In this document: positions 1-8,285 of the stretch, piece by piece
Layout: each line of letters begins with the position of its first letter
Numbering within the stretch: the first letter of the stretch is position 1
NCBI GenBank assembly: GCA_030418545.1
Contig: QAIB01000008.1
Span: 124,001 to 188,000 of the forward strand
Length of the DNA: 64,000 bases
DNA from: Xenophilus aerolatus
GTDB taxonomy: Bacteria > Pseudomonadota > Gammaproteobacteria > Burkholderiales > Burkholderiaceae_C
Direction of reading: 5' to 3'
Program-made: the position numbers and the translations under genes
The notes under the pieces: generated by a model
The model's database searches: none
Seen by the model: only the letters and a program-made list of their open reading frames with translations
Told to the model about the DNA's origin: nothing

Positions 1-124
1 CGGGCGGATAGCTGTAGGTGTCGGCACGCGCGAAAGTCGGCTGCAGCAGGGCCCACACGGCCGGCCAGTCGGCGGCGACGAGGGGCCGGATCACGAGCGG
101 GGAATTCGGGGTGGCGGTGGTCAT
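1..124 (-). CDS. GNAT-family N-acetyltransferase, N-terminal part (runs off the window)
   Basis: About 41 residues are visible, read leftward from an ATG at 124. They begin MTTATPNSPLVIRPL and continue into AADWPAVWALLQPTF and a YSYPP element. The pattern of a short lead, an 'IRPL...DW.AV..ll' strand-helix and an aromatic 'YSYPP' loop is typical of the first part of GNAT acetyltransferases of the MnaT/phosphinothricin-acetyltransferase kind, which move an acetyl group from acetyl-CoA to an amine. The acetyl-CoA motif would lie outside the window. It is divergent from the DedA gene, with only 23 bp between the start codons. The family call is moderate and the substrate is unknown. Confidence 0.6.
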   Translation of the reverse strand, partial: MTTATPNSPLVIRPLVAADWPAVWALLQPTFARADTYSYPP

Positions 125-147
125 GGCCCCGGGATAATGCCAGCCCC

Positions 148-804
148 ATGGACATCGTCGCCTTCCTCATCGATTTCATCCTGCACGTCGACAAGCACCT
201 CGAGGCCTTCGTCGTCACCTACGGCATGTGGGTGTACGCGCTGCTCTTCCTCATCGTGTTCGTCGAGACGGGGGTGGTGGTCATGCCCTTCCTGCCTGGC
301 GACTCGCTGCTCTTCATCGTCGGCGCGCTGTGCGGCGCGGGGCTGATGAGCTATGGCCTCGCCGTGCCGGTCCTCATCGTCGCGGCGGTGCTGGGCGACC
401 AGTGCAATTTCAGCATCGGGCGCTATTTCGGGCCCAAGGTGTTCCAGTGGGAGAACTCGCGCTTCTTCAACAAGAAGGCCTTCGACCAGGCGCATGCGTT
501 CTACGAGCGCTACGGCGGCATCACCATCGTGCTGGCGCGCTTCATGCCCTTCATCCGCACCTTCGCGCCCTTCGTGGCGGGCGTGGCGGCGATGGGCCGC
601 GCCAAGTTCACGGCCTACAACGTCGGCGGCGCGCTGCTGTGGGTGATCGGCATCTGCACGGCGGGCTACTTCTTCGGCAACCTGCCCTTCGTCAAGGAGC
701 ACCTGGACAAGATCATCTGGGCGCTGATCATCGTGCCGGGACTGATCGCCATCTTCGGCGCATGGCGCGGTTCGCGGACGGGCAAGGCGGCACCGACGGC
801 TTGA
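148..804 (+). CDS. DedA-family (VTT domain) inner-membrane protein
   Basis: A 218-residue membrane protein with the DedA/VTT (SNARE-associated) signature. An E-T-G stretch and PFLPGDSLLF lie near residues 40-56, a 'RYFGPKVF' element near 92, and ARFMPFIRTFAPFVAG near 130-145, followed by two or three C-terminal hydrophobic spans ending at an Arg/Lys-rich tail. DedA proteins support membrane homeostasis, and members have been linked to undecaprenyl-phosphate or phospholipid flipping; which lipid this one handles cannot be told. The length matches the family. The gene ends just before a bidirectional hairpin terminator. The start at 148 gives a short N-terminus (MDIVAFLIDFIL) usual for the family. 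Confidence 0.88.
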   Translation: MDIVAFLIDFILHVDKHLEAFVVTYGMWVYALLFLIVFVETGVVVMPFLPGDSLLFIVGALCGAGLMSYGLAVPVLIVAAVLGDQCNFSIGRYFGPKVFQWENSRFFNKKAFDQAHAFYERYGGITIVLARFMPFIRTFAPFVAGVAAMGRAKFTAYNVGGALLWVIGICTAGYFFGNLPFVKEHLDKIIWALIIVPGLIAIFGAWRGSRTGKAAPTA

Positions 805-816
805 GCCCGGAAAAGA

Positions 817-846
817 AAAAGGCGCGTCCCACGGGGCGCGCCTTTT
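817..846. terminator. Bidirectional hairpin terminator between DedA and the lipoprotein gene
   Basis: The arms AAAAGGCGCG (817-826) and CGCGCCTTTT (837-846) form a perfect 10-bp inverted repeat with a 10-nt loop. A-rich and T-rich flanks make it usable from both sides, which fits its place between two convergent genes. Confidence 0.8.
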
Positions 847-862
847 CGGTGCCGGTTGCCGC

Positions 863-1153
863 TCAGTAGCGCGGGCCGTTGTTCGGGTAGTACGAGCCCG
901 GCGGGTAGTACTGCTGCTGGTTGTAGTAGTTGCGCTCGTCGACGCTTCGGCCCACCTGGTTGCCGATCACGCCGCCGATGGCGGCACCGCCCAGCGTCGC
1001 GCCGGTGTTGCCGCCGATGGCGTGGCCGACCGCCGCGCCGCCGAGGGCACCGATGCCGGTGCCGAGATTCTGATTGGGTCCGCTCGCGCAGCCCGCCAGT
1101 GCCATGACCGACGAGGCGGCCGCTGCAGCAATCCAATAACGCGACTTGATCAT
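863..1153 (-). CDS. Glycine-zipper 2TM-domain lipoprotein
   Basis: A 96-residue predicted outer-membrane lipoprotein. It starts MIKSRYWIAAAAASSVMALAGCASG: a signal peptide with lipobox LAGC, so Cys22 would be lipidated. After that comes a glycine zipper (GTGIGALGGAAVGHAIGG, then GGAAIGGVIGNQVG) as in SlyB/OsmB/Rickettsia 17-kDa-like proteins, and a Tyr/Asn/Gln/Pro-rich tail. The start at 1153 was chosen because the signal peptide begins there; longer in-frame extensions add arginine-rich non-signal sequence. Exact role is unknown; such proteins are usually envelope-stress or outer-membrane stability factors. A similar protein is encoded at 59577. Confidence 0.82.
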   Translation of the reverse strand: MIKSRYWIAAAAASSVMALAGCASGPNQNLGTGIGALGGAAVGHAIGGNTGATLGGAAIGGVIGNQVGRSVDERNYYNQQQYYPPGSYYPNNGPRY

Positions 1154-1309
1154 GTGGTCCACCTTTCTGTTTGAGGATGGACTCATCTTGCGCAACGCCG
1201 CGCCGCGACAGGTGTAGGAACCCGCCGATGGCCCCTGTGCGACGGCAAGGGCCGCGGCGTGTGCGGCGGCGCCTGAACGCCGTGAGCGCCGAAGGCGCAG
1301 CATCGAGCG

Positions 1310-2836
1310 CTAGAGCTGGCGGCTGCGTGCGAGCGGCGGGTTCTGCGCGAAATAGCGCTGGATGCCGCGCATCAGCGCGTCGGCCAGGTCTTCCTGGTAG
1401 GCGACCGTGCGCAGCTTCGCTTCTTCCTCGGGGTTGCTGATGAAGGCGGTTTCGACCAGCACGCTCGGGATGTCGGGCGCCTTGAGCACGGCGAAGCCGG
1501 CCTGCTCGACGCTGCCCTTGTGCAGGCGTGCACCGATGCCCTTGATCTCGCCCAGCATGGCGGTGCCAAGCTTGAGGCTGTCGTTGATCTGCGCCGTGGT
1601 GCTCATGTCGAGCAGCGCCCGCTGCACCTGCGCCTCGTGCTCGCCGACGTTGACGCCGCCGACGCGGTCGGCCTGGTTCTCCTTGTTGGCGAGCCAGCGC
1701 GCCGCGCTGCTGGAGGCGCCGCCCTGGCTGAGCGCGAAGACGCTGGCGCCGCGCGCGGCCGGTGTCGTGAAGGCGTCGGCATGGATGCTCACGAACAGGT
1801 CGGCCTGCACGCGCCGCGCCTTCTGCACACGCACATGCAGCGGCACGAAGAAGTCGGCGTCGCGCGTGAGGAAGGCGCGCATCGGATTGCCGTTGACGCT
1901 GGCCGCGTTGATGCGGTCGCGCAGGCGGTGCGCGACCTGCAGCACGATGTCCTTCTCGCGCGTGCCGGCGGGGCCCATGGCGCCGGGGTCTTCGCCCCCA
2001 TGGCCCGGGTCCAGTGCGACGATGATGATGCGGTCGGTGCGGCTGGCGGTCGCCGTGTTGGGCACCGGCCGCAAGGGGGCGGGAGCGGGCGCCGGGGCCG
2101 GGCGCACCGGCGCGGTACCGACCACGGGCGGCAGCGGCGCGGGGGCCACGAGGTTCGGCGTGTCGCGCGTGGCCGGCCCCGACGGGGGCGACGGCTTCAT
2201 CGACTGCTGCGCCATCAGGTCGCCCAGCGGATCGGCTGCAGGCGCCGCCGGACGCACGGGCGCCGGCGCCTCGCCGGGGCGTGCGAGCTCGCGCGGCGCC
2301 ACGCCGGCCACGGTGGTGTCGCTGCCGCCGCCGCGCGTGTCGCGCAGGCGTTCGGCGATCAGCGATTCAAGCGGGTCGACCGCCTGCGCGGGGTACAGGT
2401 CGAGCACCAGCCGATCGCGGTAGGCGGCCACCGGCGCGAGCGAGAAGACCTGCGGCAGCACGGCCTGCTTGAGGTCGAACACGATGCGCACGACCGAGGG
2501 CGCGTTCTGCCCCACGCGCAGGCCGGCGATGTAGGGATCGTCGGGCCGCACCTTGCCCACCAGTTCGCGCAGGGCGGGGTTGAGGTCGATGCCCTTGATG
2601 TCCACCGCCAGCCGGGGCGGGCTGCCCACCACCAGCTGCTGCGTCTGCAGCCGGCCGTCGGATTCGATGGTGATGCGCGTGTAGTCGTTGGCCGGCCACA
2701 CGCGCACGGCGACGATGGTGGCGCCGCGTGCGATCTGCTGGGCGCCGAGCAACAGCACCAGCGTGCCGGCCTTGAGCAGCTGGCGGCGCGCGGCGTCGTT
2801 GGCGGAAGGGAAGGAGTGGTCGTCGTTTCGGCTCAT
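1310..2836 (-). CDS. amiC: N-acetylmuramoyl-L-alanine amidase AmiC
   Basis: A 508-residue periplasmic zinc amidase that cuts the MurNAc-L-Ala bond of peptidoglycan during daughter-cell separation. A twin-arginine-type signal (RRQLLKAGTLVLLLGAQQ) lies near residues 18-35, an AMIN septal-targeting domain at about 40-150, then a Pro/Ala-rich linker, then the Amidase_3 domain. Catalytic elements seen are DPGHGGEDPGA (zinc His), SIHADAF (zinc His) and ETAFISNPEEE (catalytic Glu). Its start overlaps the stop of tsaE by 4 bp, the common tsaE-amiC order in proteobacteria, so the two are probably cotranscribed and translationally coupled. Confidence 0.95.
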   Translation of the reverse strand: MSRNDDHSFPSANDAARRQLLKAGTLVLLLGAQQIARGATIVAVRVWPANDYTRITIESDGRLQTQQLVVGSPPRLAVDIKGIDLNPALRELVGKVRPDDPYIAGLRVGQNAPSVVRIVFDLKQAVLPQVFSLAPVAAYRDRLVLDLYPAQAVDPLESLIAERLRDTRGGGSDTTVAGVAPRELARPGEAPAPVRPAAPAADPLGDLMAQQSMKPSPPSGPATRDTPNLVAPAPLPPVVGTAPVRPAPAPAPAPLRPVPNTATASRTDRIIIVALDPGHGGEDPGAMGPAGTREKDIVLQVAHRLRDRINAASVNGNPMRAFLTRDADFFVPLHVRVQKARRVQADLFVSIHADAFTTPAARGASVFALSQGGASSSAARWLANKENQADRVGGVNVGEHEAQVQRALLDMSTTAQINDSLKLGTAMLGEIKGIGARLHKGSVEQAGFAVLKAPDIPSVLVETAFISNPEEEAKLRTVAYQEDLADALMRGIQRYFAQNPPLARSRQL

Positions 2837-3294
2837 GCAGCGGTGGCGGCAGCCAGCAGTTCGCGTCCGCGCGCAGTGTGGGCGTGCAACGTGACAGTGC
2901 GGAGATCGTCGTCGCTCATTGCTTCTATTTTAATAGCAAGGTCCGCAACCGGGATGCGCCCTGCGGCATTGTTCGGCCATTCGGCGAGCTTCAGGCCCGG
3001 TGCCGCGAAGATGTCGCGGAAGCCCGCGTCGTCCCATTCGCGCGGATCGCCGAAGCGGTAGAAGTCGAAGTGGTGGATCGCCAGGCCATCGGGCGCTGCA
3101 TGCGGCTCCACCACCGCGTAGGTGGGGCTCTTGATGCGGCCGGTGATGCCGAGCGCCCGCAGCAGGTGGCGCACGAAGGTGGTCTTGCCCGCGCCCAGTT
3201 CGCCATGCAGGGTGATGAAGGCGTCGCGCAACGCGGGCGCTGCCGCCAGGCGGTGCGCGAAGCGGTCGGTGTCGTCCTCGTCCTGCCACTGCAC
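2833..3294 (-). CDS. tsaE: tRNA threonylcarbamoyladenosine biosynthesis ATPase TsaE
   Basis: TsaE is the small P-loop ATPase that works with TsaB and TsaD to make t6A37 in tRNAs decoding ANN codons. Seen are the Walker A motif GELGAGKTTF, the family element RIKSPTYAVVE, 'HFDFYRF', and KLAEWPNNA. About 153 residues is normal for the family. The start is uncertain: a GTG at 3294 is used, and the reading frame stays open upstream into the divergent queG region. It is followed by amiC with a 4-bp overlap. Confidence 0.88.
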   Translation of the reverse strand: MQWQDEDDTDRFAHRLAAAPALRDAFITLHGELGAGKTTFVRHLLRALGITGRIKSPTYAVVEPHAAPDGLAIHHFDFYRFGDPREWDDAGFRDIFAAPGLKLAEWPNNAAGRIPVADLAIKIEAMSDDDLRTVTLHAHTARGRELLAAATAA

Positions 3295-3333
3295 GGTCGC
3301 AGTCGCGGAGGAGGGCGTTCCTACAATCGATGG

Positions 3334-4431
3334 GTGGTCGTCGGCACTCAACTCGTCACTCGGAAACTCGTGGCCCACATCAATGCGTGGGCGCGGGAAC
3401 TGGGATTCTCCCAAATCGGTGTGGCGGGCATCGACCTTTCGAGCGCCGAGCCGGGCCTGCGCCAGTGGCTGGACAACGGCTTCCATGGCGACATGGACTA
3501 CATGGCCGCGCATGGCATGCGCCGGGCGCGGCCCGCCGAGCTGGTGCCCGGCACCGTGAGCGTGATCACGGCGCGCATGAACTACCTCCCGCGCGAGACG
3601 CCGCCCGACTGGCAGGCCATCGAGTGGGCGCGGCTCCAGCGCCCGGCCGAAGGCGTGGTGTCGACCTACGCCCGGGGGCGGGACTACCACAAGGTGATGC
3701 GCGCGCGCCTGCAGCGCCTGGCCGACCGCATCGCCCAGGAGCTGGGCCCTTTCGGGCACCGCGTCTTCACGGACTCGGCGCCGGTGCTGGAGGCCGAACT
3801 CGCCGCGCGCAGCGGCCAGGGCTGGCGCGGCAAGCACACGCTGGTGCTGGACCGTGAGGCCGGCTCGATGTTCTTCCTCGGCGAGATCTACGTCGACCTG
3901 GCGCTGCCCCACAGCGAGCCGGTCAGCGCGCACTGCGGCAGCTGCCGTGCCTGCATGGACGTGTGCCCCACGCAGGCCATCCTCGCGCCCGGCCGGCTCG
4001 ACGCGCGGCGCTGCATCTCCTACCTCACGATCGAGCATGCGGGTGCCATCCCGCTCGAGCTGCGGCCGCGCATGGGCAACCGCATCTACGGCTGCGACGA
4101 CTGCCAGCTCGCCTGTCCCTGGAACAAGTTCGCGCACCGCGGCACGCTGGCCGATTTCGACGTCCGCCCGGGCCTGGCCGGCGAACCGCTGGCGGCGCTC
4201 TTCGCCTGGGACGAGCCGACCTTCCTGCACCGCACCGAGGGCGGCCCGATCCGCCGCATCGGGCACCTGCGCTGGCTGCGCAACATCGCCGTGGCGCTGG
4301 GCAATGCGCTGCGCGGCGGCGATGCCTCGGCCGCACAGGCGCTGGCCACGCGCCGCGAGCATCCCGATGCGCTGGTGCGCGAGCACGTGCACTGGGGCCT
4401 GGCGCAGGCCCGGCTGCTATCGAAACCATAG
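3334..4431 (+). CDS. queG: Epoxyqueuosine reductase QueG
   Basis: A cobalamin-dependent iron-sulfur enzyme that reduces epoxyqueuosine to queuosine in the wobble position of tRNAs with GUN anticodons. Motifs present are ELGFSQIGVAGIDL at the N-terminus, 'GMDYM'-like HGDMDYMAAH, and two 4Fe-4S sets CGSCRACMDVCP and CDDCQLACPWN, followed by a HEAT-like C-terminal segment. About 365 residues is the usual size. The start is uncertain: a GTG at 3334 is chosen, with a TACAAT -10-like box at 3322-3327, which would make the mRNA nearly leaderless. A GTG at 3370 is the alternative. It is divergent from tsaE. Confidence 0.93.
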   Translation: MVVGTQLVTRKLVAHINAWARELGFSQIGVAGIDLSSAEPGLRQWLDNGFHGDMDYMAAHGMRRARPAELVPGTVSVITARMNYLPRETPPDWQAIEWARLQRPAEGVVSTYARGRDYHKVMRARLQRLADRIAQELGPFGHRVFTDSAPVLEAELAARSGQGWRGKHTLVLDREAGSMFFLGEIYVDLALPHSEPVSAHCGSCRACMDVCPTQAILAPGRLDARRCISYLTIEHAGAIPLELRPRMGNRIYGCDDCQLACPWNKFAHRGTLADFDVRPGLAGEPLAALFAWDEPTFLHRTEGGPIRRIGHLRWLRNIAVALGNALRGGDASAAQALATRREHPDALVREHVHWGLAQARLLSKP

Positions 4432-4486
4432 CTGGTCGCGCCCGTGCGACGGGCGTTGCGGGCACTTTTCTTTCGAAGAACGAGGG

Positions 4487-5392
4487 TCAGCGCGGCAGGC
4501 TCAGCGCGAAGGGCAGGCTGAGCATGCCCAGCAGCGTCGACAGCGTAACCAGGCCCGCGACGAAGGGCCCGTTGTAGCCCATGCGCGCGGCCAGCACGTA
4601 GGCACTGGAGGCGGTCGGCACGGCCGAGAAGGCCATCAGCACCGCGCCCTGCGCCGGCGGCAGGCGCAGCCCGAGCGCCAGCCCCCAGGCGATCAGCGGC
4701 AGCACGAGGTGGCGGATCGCCAGCACCGACACCGCCAGCAGCTTGCCGCGCGCCAGGCTGGCGAACTGCATGCCCGCACCGGCGGCCAGCAGCCCGAGGG
4801 CCAGCGATGCGGCGCCGATGCGCGACACCGCCGGTTCGAGCCAGCCCGGGATGCGCAGGCCCAGCAGGTTGGCGACCAGGCCGGTCGCGGTGGCGATGAT
4901 CAGCGGGTTGCGCACCAGCTGCCGCAGGAAGCCCGACTGGCCATGGCGCGCCATCGGCCACACCGCCGCCACGTTCATCAGCGGCACGCACACGCCGATC
5001 AGCACGGCGATCATGAGCAGCCCTTCGGCGCCGGCCAAGCGCTCGGCCATCGTCAGGCAGATGAAGGAGTTGAAGCGGAACGCGATCTGCGCGCTCGCCG
5101 CGTGGTCGCGCCGGTCGATGCGGGGACCGATGGCGGGCAGGAAGGGCAGTGCATAGGCCAGCGCGATGCCCGCGAGCCCGATGCCCACGCCTGCCGCGAG
5201 CAGGTGCGAGGTGGTGCCGAAGTCGATCGGGCTGCGCACGATCGAGTGGAACAGCAGCACCGGGAAGAGGAAGTAGTAGACGAGGCTCTCGACCTGGTCC
5301 CACACGCGCCGGTCGAGGGCGGTGTACCGGCACAGCAGCCAGCCGCAGGCGATGAGGGAGAAGTCGGGGACGAGCAGCTGCGCATGGTTCAC
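4487..5392 (-). CDS. AEC-family (auxin efflux carrier) transporter
   Basis: About 301 residues, nearly all in hydrophobic spans, with the two-repeat layout of the AEC/BASS-like carriers: an N-terminal half (PDFSLIACGWLLCR, YYFLFPVLLFHSIV) and a C-terminal half with RNPLIIATATGLVANLLG and PTASSAYVLAARMG. The last motif is the conserved substrate-site stretch of the bacterial MleP/YfdV-like permeases. The start is taken at GTG 5392 because the first residues (NHAQLLVPDFSLI) match the usual AEC N-terminus; the same frame is open far upstream, but that extension is a shadow of the Bug and xerD genes. The substrate is unknown. Confidence 0.85.
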   Translation of the reverse strand: MNHAQLLVPDFSLIACGWLLCRYTALDRRVWDQVESLVYYFLFPVLLFHSIVRSPIDFGTTSHLLAAGVGIGLAGIALAYALPFLPAIGPRIDRRDHAASAQIAFRFNSFICLTMAERLAGAEGLLMIAVLIGVCVPLMNVAAVWPMARHGQSGFLRQLVRNPLIIATATGLVANLLGLRIPGWLEPAVSRIGAASLALGLLAAGAGMQFASLARGKLLAVSVLAIRHLVLPLIAWGLALGLRLPPAQGAVLMAFSAVPTASSAYVLAARMGYNGPFVAGLVTLSTLLGMLSLPFALSLPR

Positions 5393-5578
5393 CGGGCGAG
5401 CATATCGGAGCGGTCGGCGTGTACCGGCGCAGCGCCGCGGCGTAGGCCGGGGCCGCATTTCCTGTGGACTTGTGGGTAATCCTGGGGCGGCGGTCCGCGG
5501 CGCAGCATTTAGCATCCGCGGTCGCGTGCATTTGGTTTCAAGTGCACCTCCCACCCCAAGATACAAGGAGTTTTGACG

Positions 5579-6559
5579 ATGCAACGTCGCCAGTGGAATG
5601 CCCTTGCCGGCAGCGCCATGCTCGCCGCGCTGGTCGCGGCGCCAGCCGCCTTCGCCCAGGGCTATCCGGACAAGCCGATCGAACTGCAGGTGCCCTTCGC
5701 GCCCGGCGGCACTACCGACATCGTGGCCCGCGTGGTGGCCGACCCGCTCGGCAAGGTGCTGGGCCAGCCGGTGGTGGTGGTCAACAAGGCCGGCGGCGGC
5801 GGTGCCGTGGGTGCGCTCGAAACTTCGCGCGCCACGCCCGACGGCTACAAGCTCGGCGTGGCAACGGTGTCGAGCACGGCGGCCAACCCGGCCATCAATC
5901 CCAAGACGCCGTACAACCCGATCACCGACTTCACGCCCATCATCAACATCGCGGCCACGCCCAACGTGATCGCGGTGAACCCGAACTTCCCCGCCAAGGA
6001 CTACGCGGCCTTCATCGCCGAACTGAAGAAGAGCCCCGGCAAGTACTCGTACGGCTCGTCGGGCACGGGCGGCATCGGCCACCTGCTGATGGAGCTGTAC
6101 AAGAGCATGACGAACACCTTCGTCACGCACATTCCCTACCGCGGTGCCGGCCCGGCGCTGAACGATGTGGTGGCCGGCCAGGTGCCGATCATCTTCGACA
6201 ACCTGCCCTCGGCGCTGCCCTTCATCAAGGCCGGCAAGCTGGTGCCGATCGTCGTGGCAGCGCCGCAGCGCCTGAAGGACCTGCCCAACGTGCCCACCTT
6301 CAAGGAAGTGGGCCTGGAGCCGGTGAACCGCATGGCCTACTACGGCATCCTGGGCCCCAAGAACCTGCCCAAGGACGTGGTCGACAAGATCAGCGCCGGC
6401 ACCAAGAAGGCGCTGGAGGACCCGGCGGTCAAGAAGCGCATCGAGGACACGGGTTCGATCATCGTGGCCAACACGCCCGAGCAGTTCGCGGCCCAGATCA
6501 AGGCCGAGTACGACGTGTACAAGCAGGTGGTGCAAAAGCAGAAGCTCACGCTGGATTGA
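5579..6559 (+). CDS. Bug/TctC-family periplasmic substrate-binding protein (1)
   Basis: A 326-residue secreted binding protein. A signal peptide ([19 protein letters not shown]...AFAQG) is followed by the family signature [20 protein letters not shown] and later by [21 protein letters not shown]. Bug proteins bind small carboxylates or amides. No TctA/TctB membrane partners are next to it, so it is an orphan of the kind found in large numbers in Bordetella and Comamonadaceae. ATG 5579 is preferred to TTG 5573 because AAGGAG at 5565-5570 is well spaced for it. A strong terminator follows. Confidence 0.93.
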   Translation: MQRRQWNALAGSAMLAALVAAPAAFAQGYPDKPIELQVPFAPGGTTDIVARVVADPLGKVLGQPVVVVNKAGGGGAVGALETSRATPDGYKLGVATVSSTAANPAINPKTPYNPITDFTPIINIAATPNVIAVNPNFPAKDYAAFIAELKKSPGKYSYGSSGTGGIGHLLMELYKSMTNTFVTHIPYRGAGPALNDVVAGQVPIIFDNLPSALPFIKAGKLVPIVVAAPQRLKDLPNVPTFKEVGLEPVNRMAYYGILGPKNLPKDVVDKISAGTKKALEDPAVKKRIEDTGSIIVANTPEQFAAQIKAEYDVYKQVVQKQKLTLD

Positions 6560-6580
6560 GCCGGCTGCCTTGCCAGGACC

Positions 6581-6608
6581 GGGCCGCCTTCGGGCGGCCC
6601 TTTCTTTT
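6581..6608 (+). terminator. Rho-independent terminator after Bug gene 1
   Basis: Stem GGGCCGCC (6581-6588) and GGCGGCCC (6593-6600) with a TTCG loop, then TTTCTTTT. It separates the Bug gene from xerD. Confidence 0.88.
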
Positions 6609-6622
6609 GCTATCTTCGTGCG

Positions 6623-7534
6623 ATGACCGCCGCGCTTGCTGCTGCCTCCCCCACGCCCGAGATCGATGAGTTCATCGACGCGCTGTGGCTGGAGCACGGC
6701 TTGTCGAAAAACACGCTGGCGGCCTACCGGCGCGACCTCGCGCTCTTCGGCCAGTGGCTGGCCGGCCGCGGGCTGGCGATGGATGCCGCGCGCGAGCACG
6801 ACCTGCAGGCCTACATGGGCGCACGCATGGCCGACAAGGGCAAGGCGACCTCGGCCAACCGGCGGCTCACCGTGTTCAAGCGCTACTACCGCTGGGCGCT
6901 GCGCGAGCGGCGCATCGCGGCCGACCCCACGCTGCGCCTCGTGCCCGCGCGCCAGGCGCTGCGCGTGCCCAAGACGCTGAGCGAATCGCAGGTGGACGCG
7001 CTGCTGGCCGCGCCCGACCTCGGCACGCCGCTGGGCCTGCGCGACCGCGCGATGCTGGAGCTGATGTACGCCAGCGGGCTGCGCGTGAGCGAGCTGGTAG
7101 CGATGAAGACCTTCGACCTCAGCCTCAACGACGGCGTGCTGCGCGTGCTGGGCAAGGGCAACAAGGAACGTCTCGTGCCCTTCGGCCAGGAGGCGCGCCG
7201 CTGGATCGAGCGCTACCTCGCCGACGCGCGCCCGGTCATCCTCGGCGGGCAGCAGACGGCGGATTTCTTCGTCACCGCTCGCGGCGCCGGCATGACGCGC
7301 GCCATGTTCTGGGTCATCGTCAAGAAGCAGGCCGCCGCCGCGGGCATCCATGTGCCGCTGTCGCCCCACACGCTGCGCCATGCCTTCGCCACGCACCTGC
7401 TCAACCACGGGGCCGACCTGCGCGCCGTGCAACTGCTGCTGGGGCATGCGGACATCTCGACCACGACCATCTACACGCACGTGGCGCGCGAGCGCCTGAA
7501 ACAGCTGCATGCGCAGCACCACCCGCGTGGCTGA
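6623..7534 (+). CDS. xerD: Tyrosine recombinase XerD
   Basis: A 303-residue site-specific recombinase that, with XerC and FtsK, resolves chromosome dimers at dif. The N-terminal SAM-like domain begins with IDEFIDALWLEHGLSKNTLAAYRRDL. Catalytic residues are recognisable: Arg in ASGLRVSEL, Lys in GKGNKERLVPFG, His/Arg in HTLRHAFATH, His in LGHADISTT, and the Tyr nucleophile in IYTHVAR. Length and motifs fit XerD rather than XerC, though this was judged by eye. Its end overlaps the next gene by 26 bp. Confidence 0.92.
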   Translation: MTAALAAASPTPEIDEFIDALWLEHGLSKNTLAAYRRDLALFGQWLAGRGLAMDAAREHDLQAYMGARMADKGKATSANRRLTVFKRYYRWALRERRIAADPTLRLVPARQALRVPKTLSESQVDALLAAPDLGTPLGLRDRAMLELMYASGLRVSELVAMKTFDLSLNDGVLRVLGKGNKERLVPFGQEARRWIERYLADARPVILGGQQTADFFVTARGAGMTRAMFWVIVKKQAAAAGIHVPLSPHTLRHAFATHLLNHGADLRAVQLLLGHADISTTTIYTHVARERLKQLHAQHHPRG

Positions 7535-8285
7535 GGCATCCGCCGTCCGTGTGGGCTGCGCGGGATGGAGCCTGCCGCGTGCGCAGTGGCCGCGCTTCCC
7601 GGCCGAGGGCAGCCACCTGGAACGCTATGCGGCGCGCTTCGACGCGGCGGAGATCGACACCAGCTTCTATCGCCCGCATCGTGCGCAGACCTATGCACGC
7701 TGGGCCGCCTCGACGCCGCCGCACTTCCGTTTCGCCGTCAAGCTGCCGAAGACCGTCACGCACGAGGCGCGCCTCGACGGCGCGCGCGATGCGCTCGATG
7801 CCTTTCTCGGCGAGGTCGCAGGGCTCGGCCCGAAGCTGGGCTGCCTCCTGATCCAGCTCGCGCCCAGCCATGCCTTCGACGCGAACGTGGTGCGGCGCTT
7901 CCTCGCCGACCTGCAGCGCCGGCATGAGGGACCGGTCGCCATCGAGCCGCGGCATGCCTCGTGGTTCGCGCCGGAGGTCGATGCATTGCTGGCGCGGCAA
8001 CGCGTCGCGCGCGTGCTGGCCGACCCGGTGCTGCACGCGGGCGGCGAATGGCCGGGCGGCTGGCCGCAACTCGTGTACCTTCGGCTGCACGGGCGCCCGC
8101 GCGTGTACTGGTCGGCTTACGACGACGCGCTACTGGAGCGGCTGGCGTTGCGCCTGCAGCAGGCACGCAGCGATGGCGCGGCCTGCTGGTGCATCTTCGA
8201 CAACACGGCCGGCGGCGAAGCCACCGGCAACGCGCTGACGCTCAAGGCGCGGCTTTCGCATCGATTCAACGAGGAGACGACATGA
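7509..8285 (+). CDS. DUF72-family TIM-barrel protein
   Basis: A 258-residue DUF72 (YecE-like) protein. Recognisable family elements are VGCAGWSLPRAQWPRFP at the start, 'YAARFDAAEIDTSFYRP', 'FRFAVKLPKTVTHE', 'IEPRHASWF' and the end element 'CWCIFDNTAGGEATGNAL'. The fold resembles a TIM barrel with a conserved acidic and aromatic pocket; no enzyme activity is established for the family. It starts inside xerD (26-bp overlap) and shares an ATGA overlap with the next Bug gene, so the three may be cotranscribed. Confidence 0.9.
   Translation: MRSTTRVAEASAVRVGCAGWSLPRAQWPRFPAEGSHLERYAARFDAAEIDTSFYRPHRAQTYARWAASTPPHFRFAVKLPKTVTHEARLDGARDALDAFLGEVAGLGPKLGCLLIQLAPSHAFDANVVRRFLADLQRRHEGPVAIEPRHASWFAPEVDALLARQRVARVLADPVLHAGGEWPGGWPQLVYLRLHGRPRVYWSAYDDALLERLALRLQQARSDGAACWCIFDNTAGGEATGNALTLKARLSHRFNEETT

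Noticed and set aside
4487-7522. 1011-codon open frame on the minus strand
   Set aside because: Only the part to 5392 is a real AEC protein; the rest is antisense to the Bug and xerD genes in high-GC DNA.
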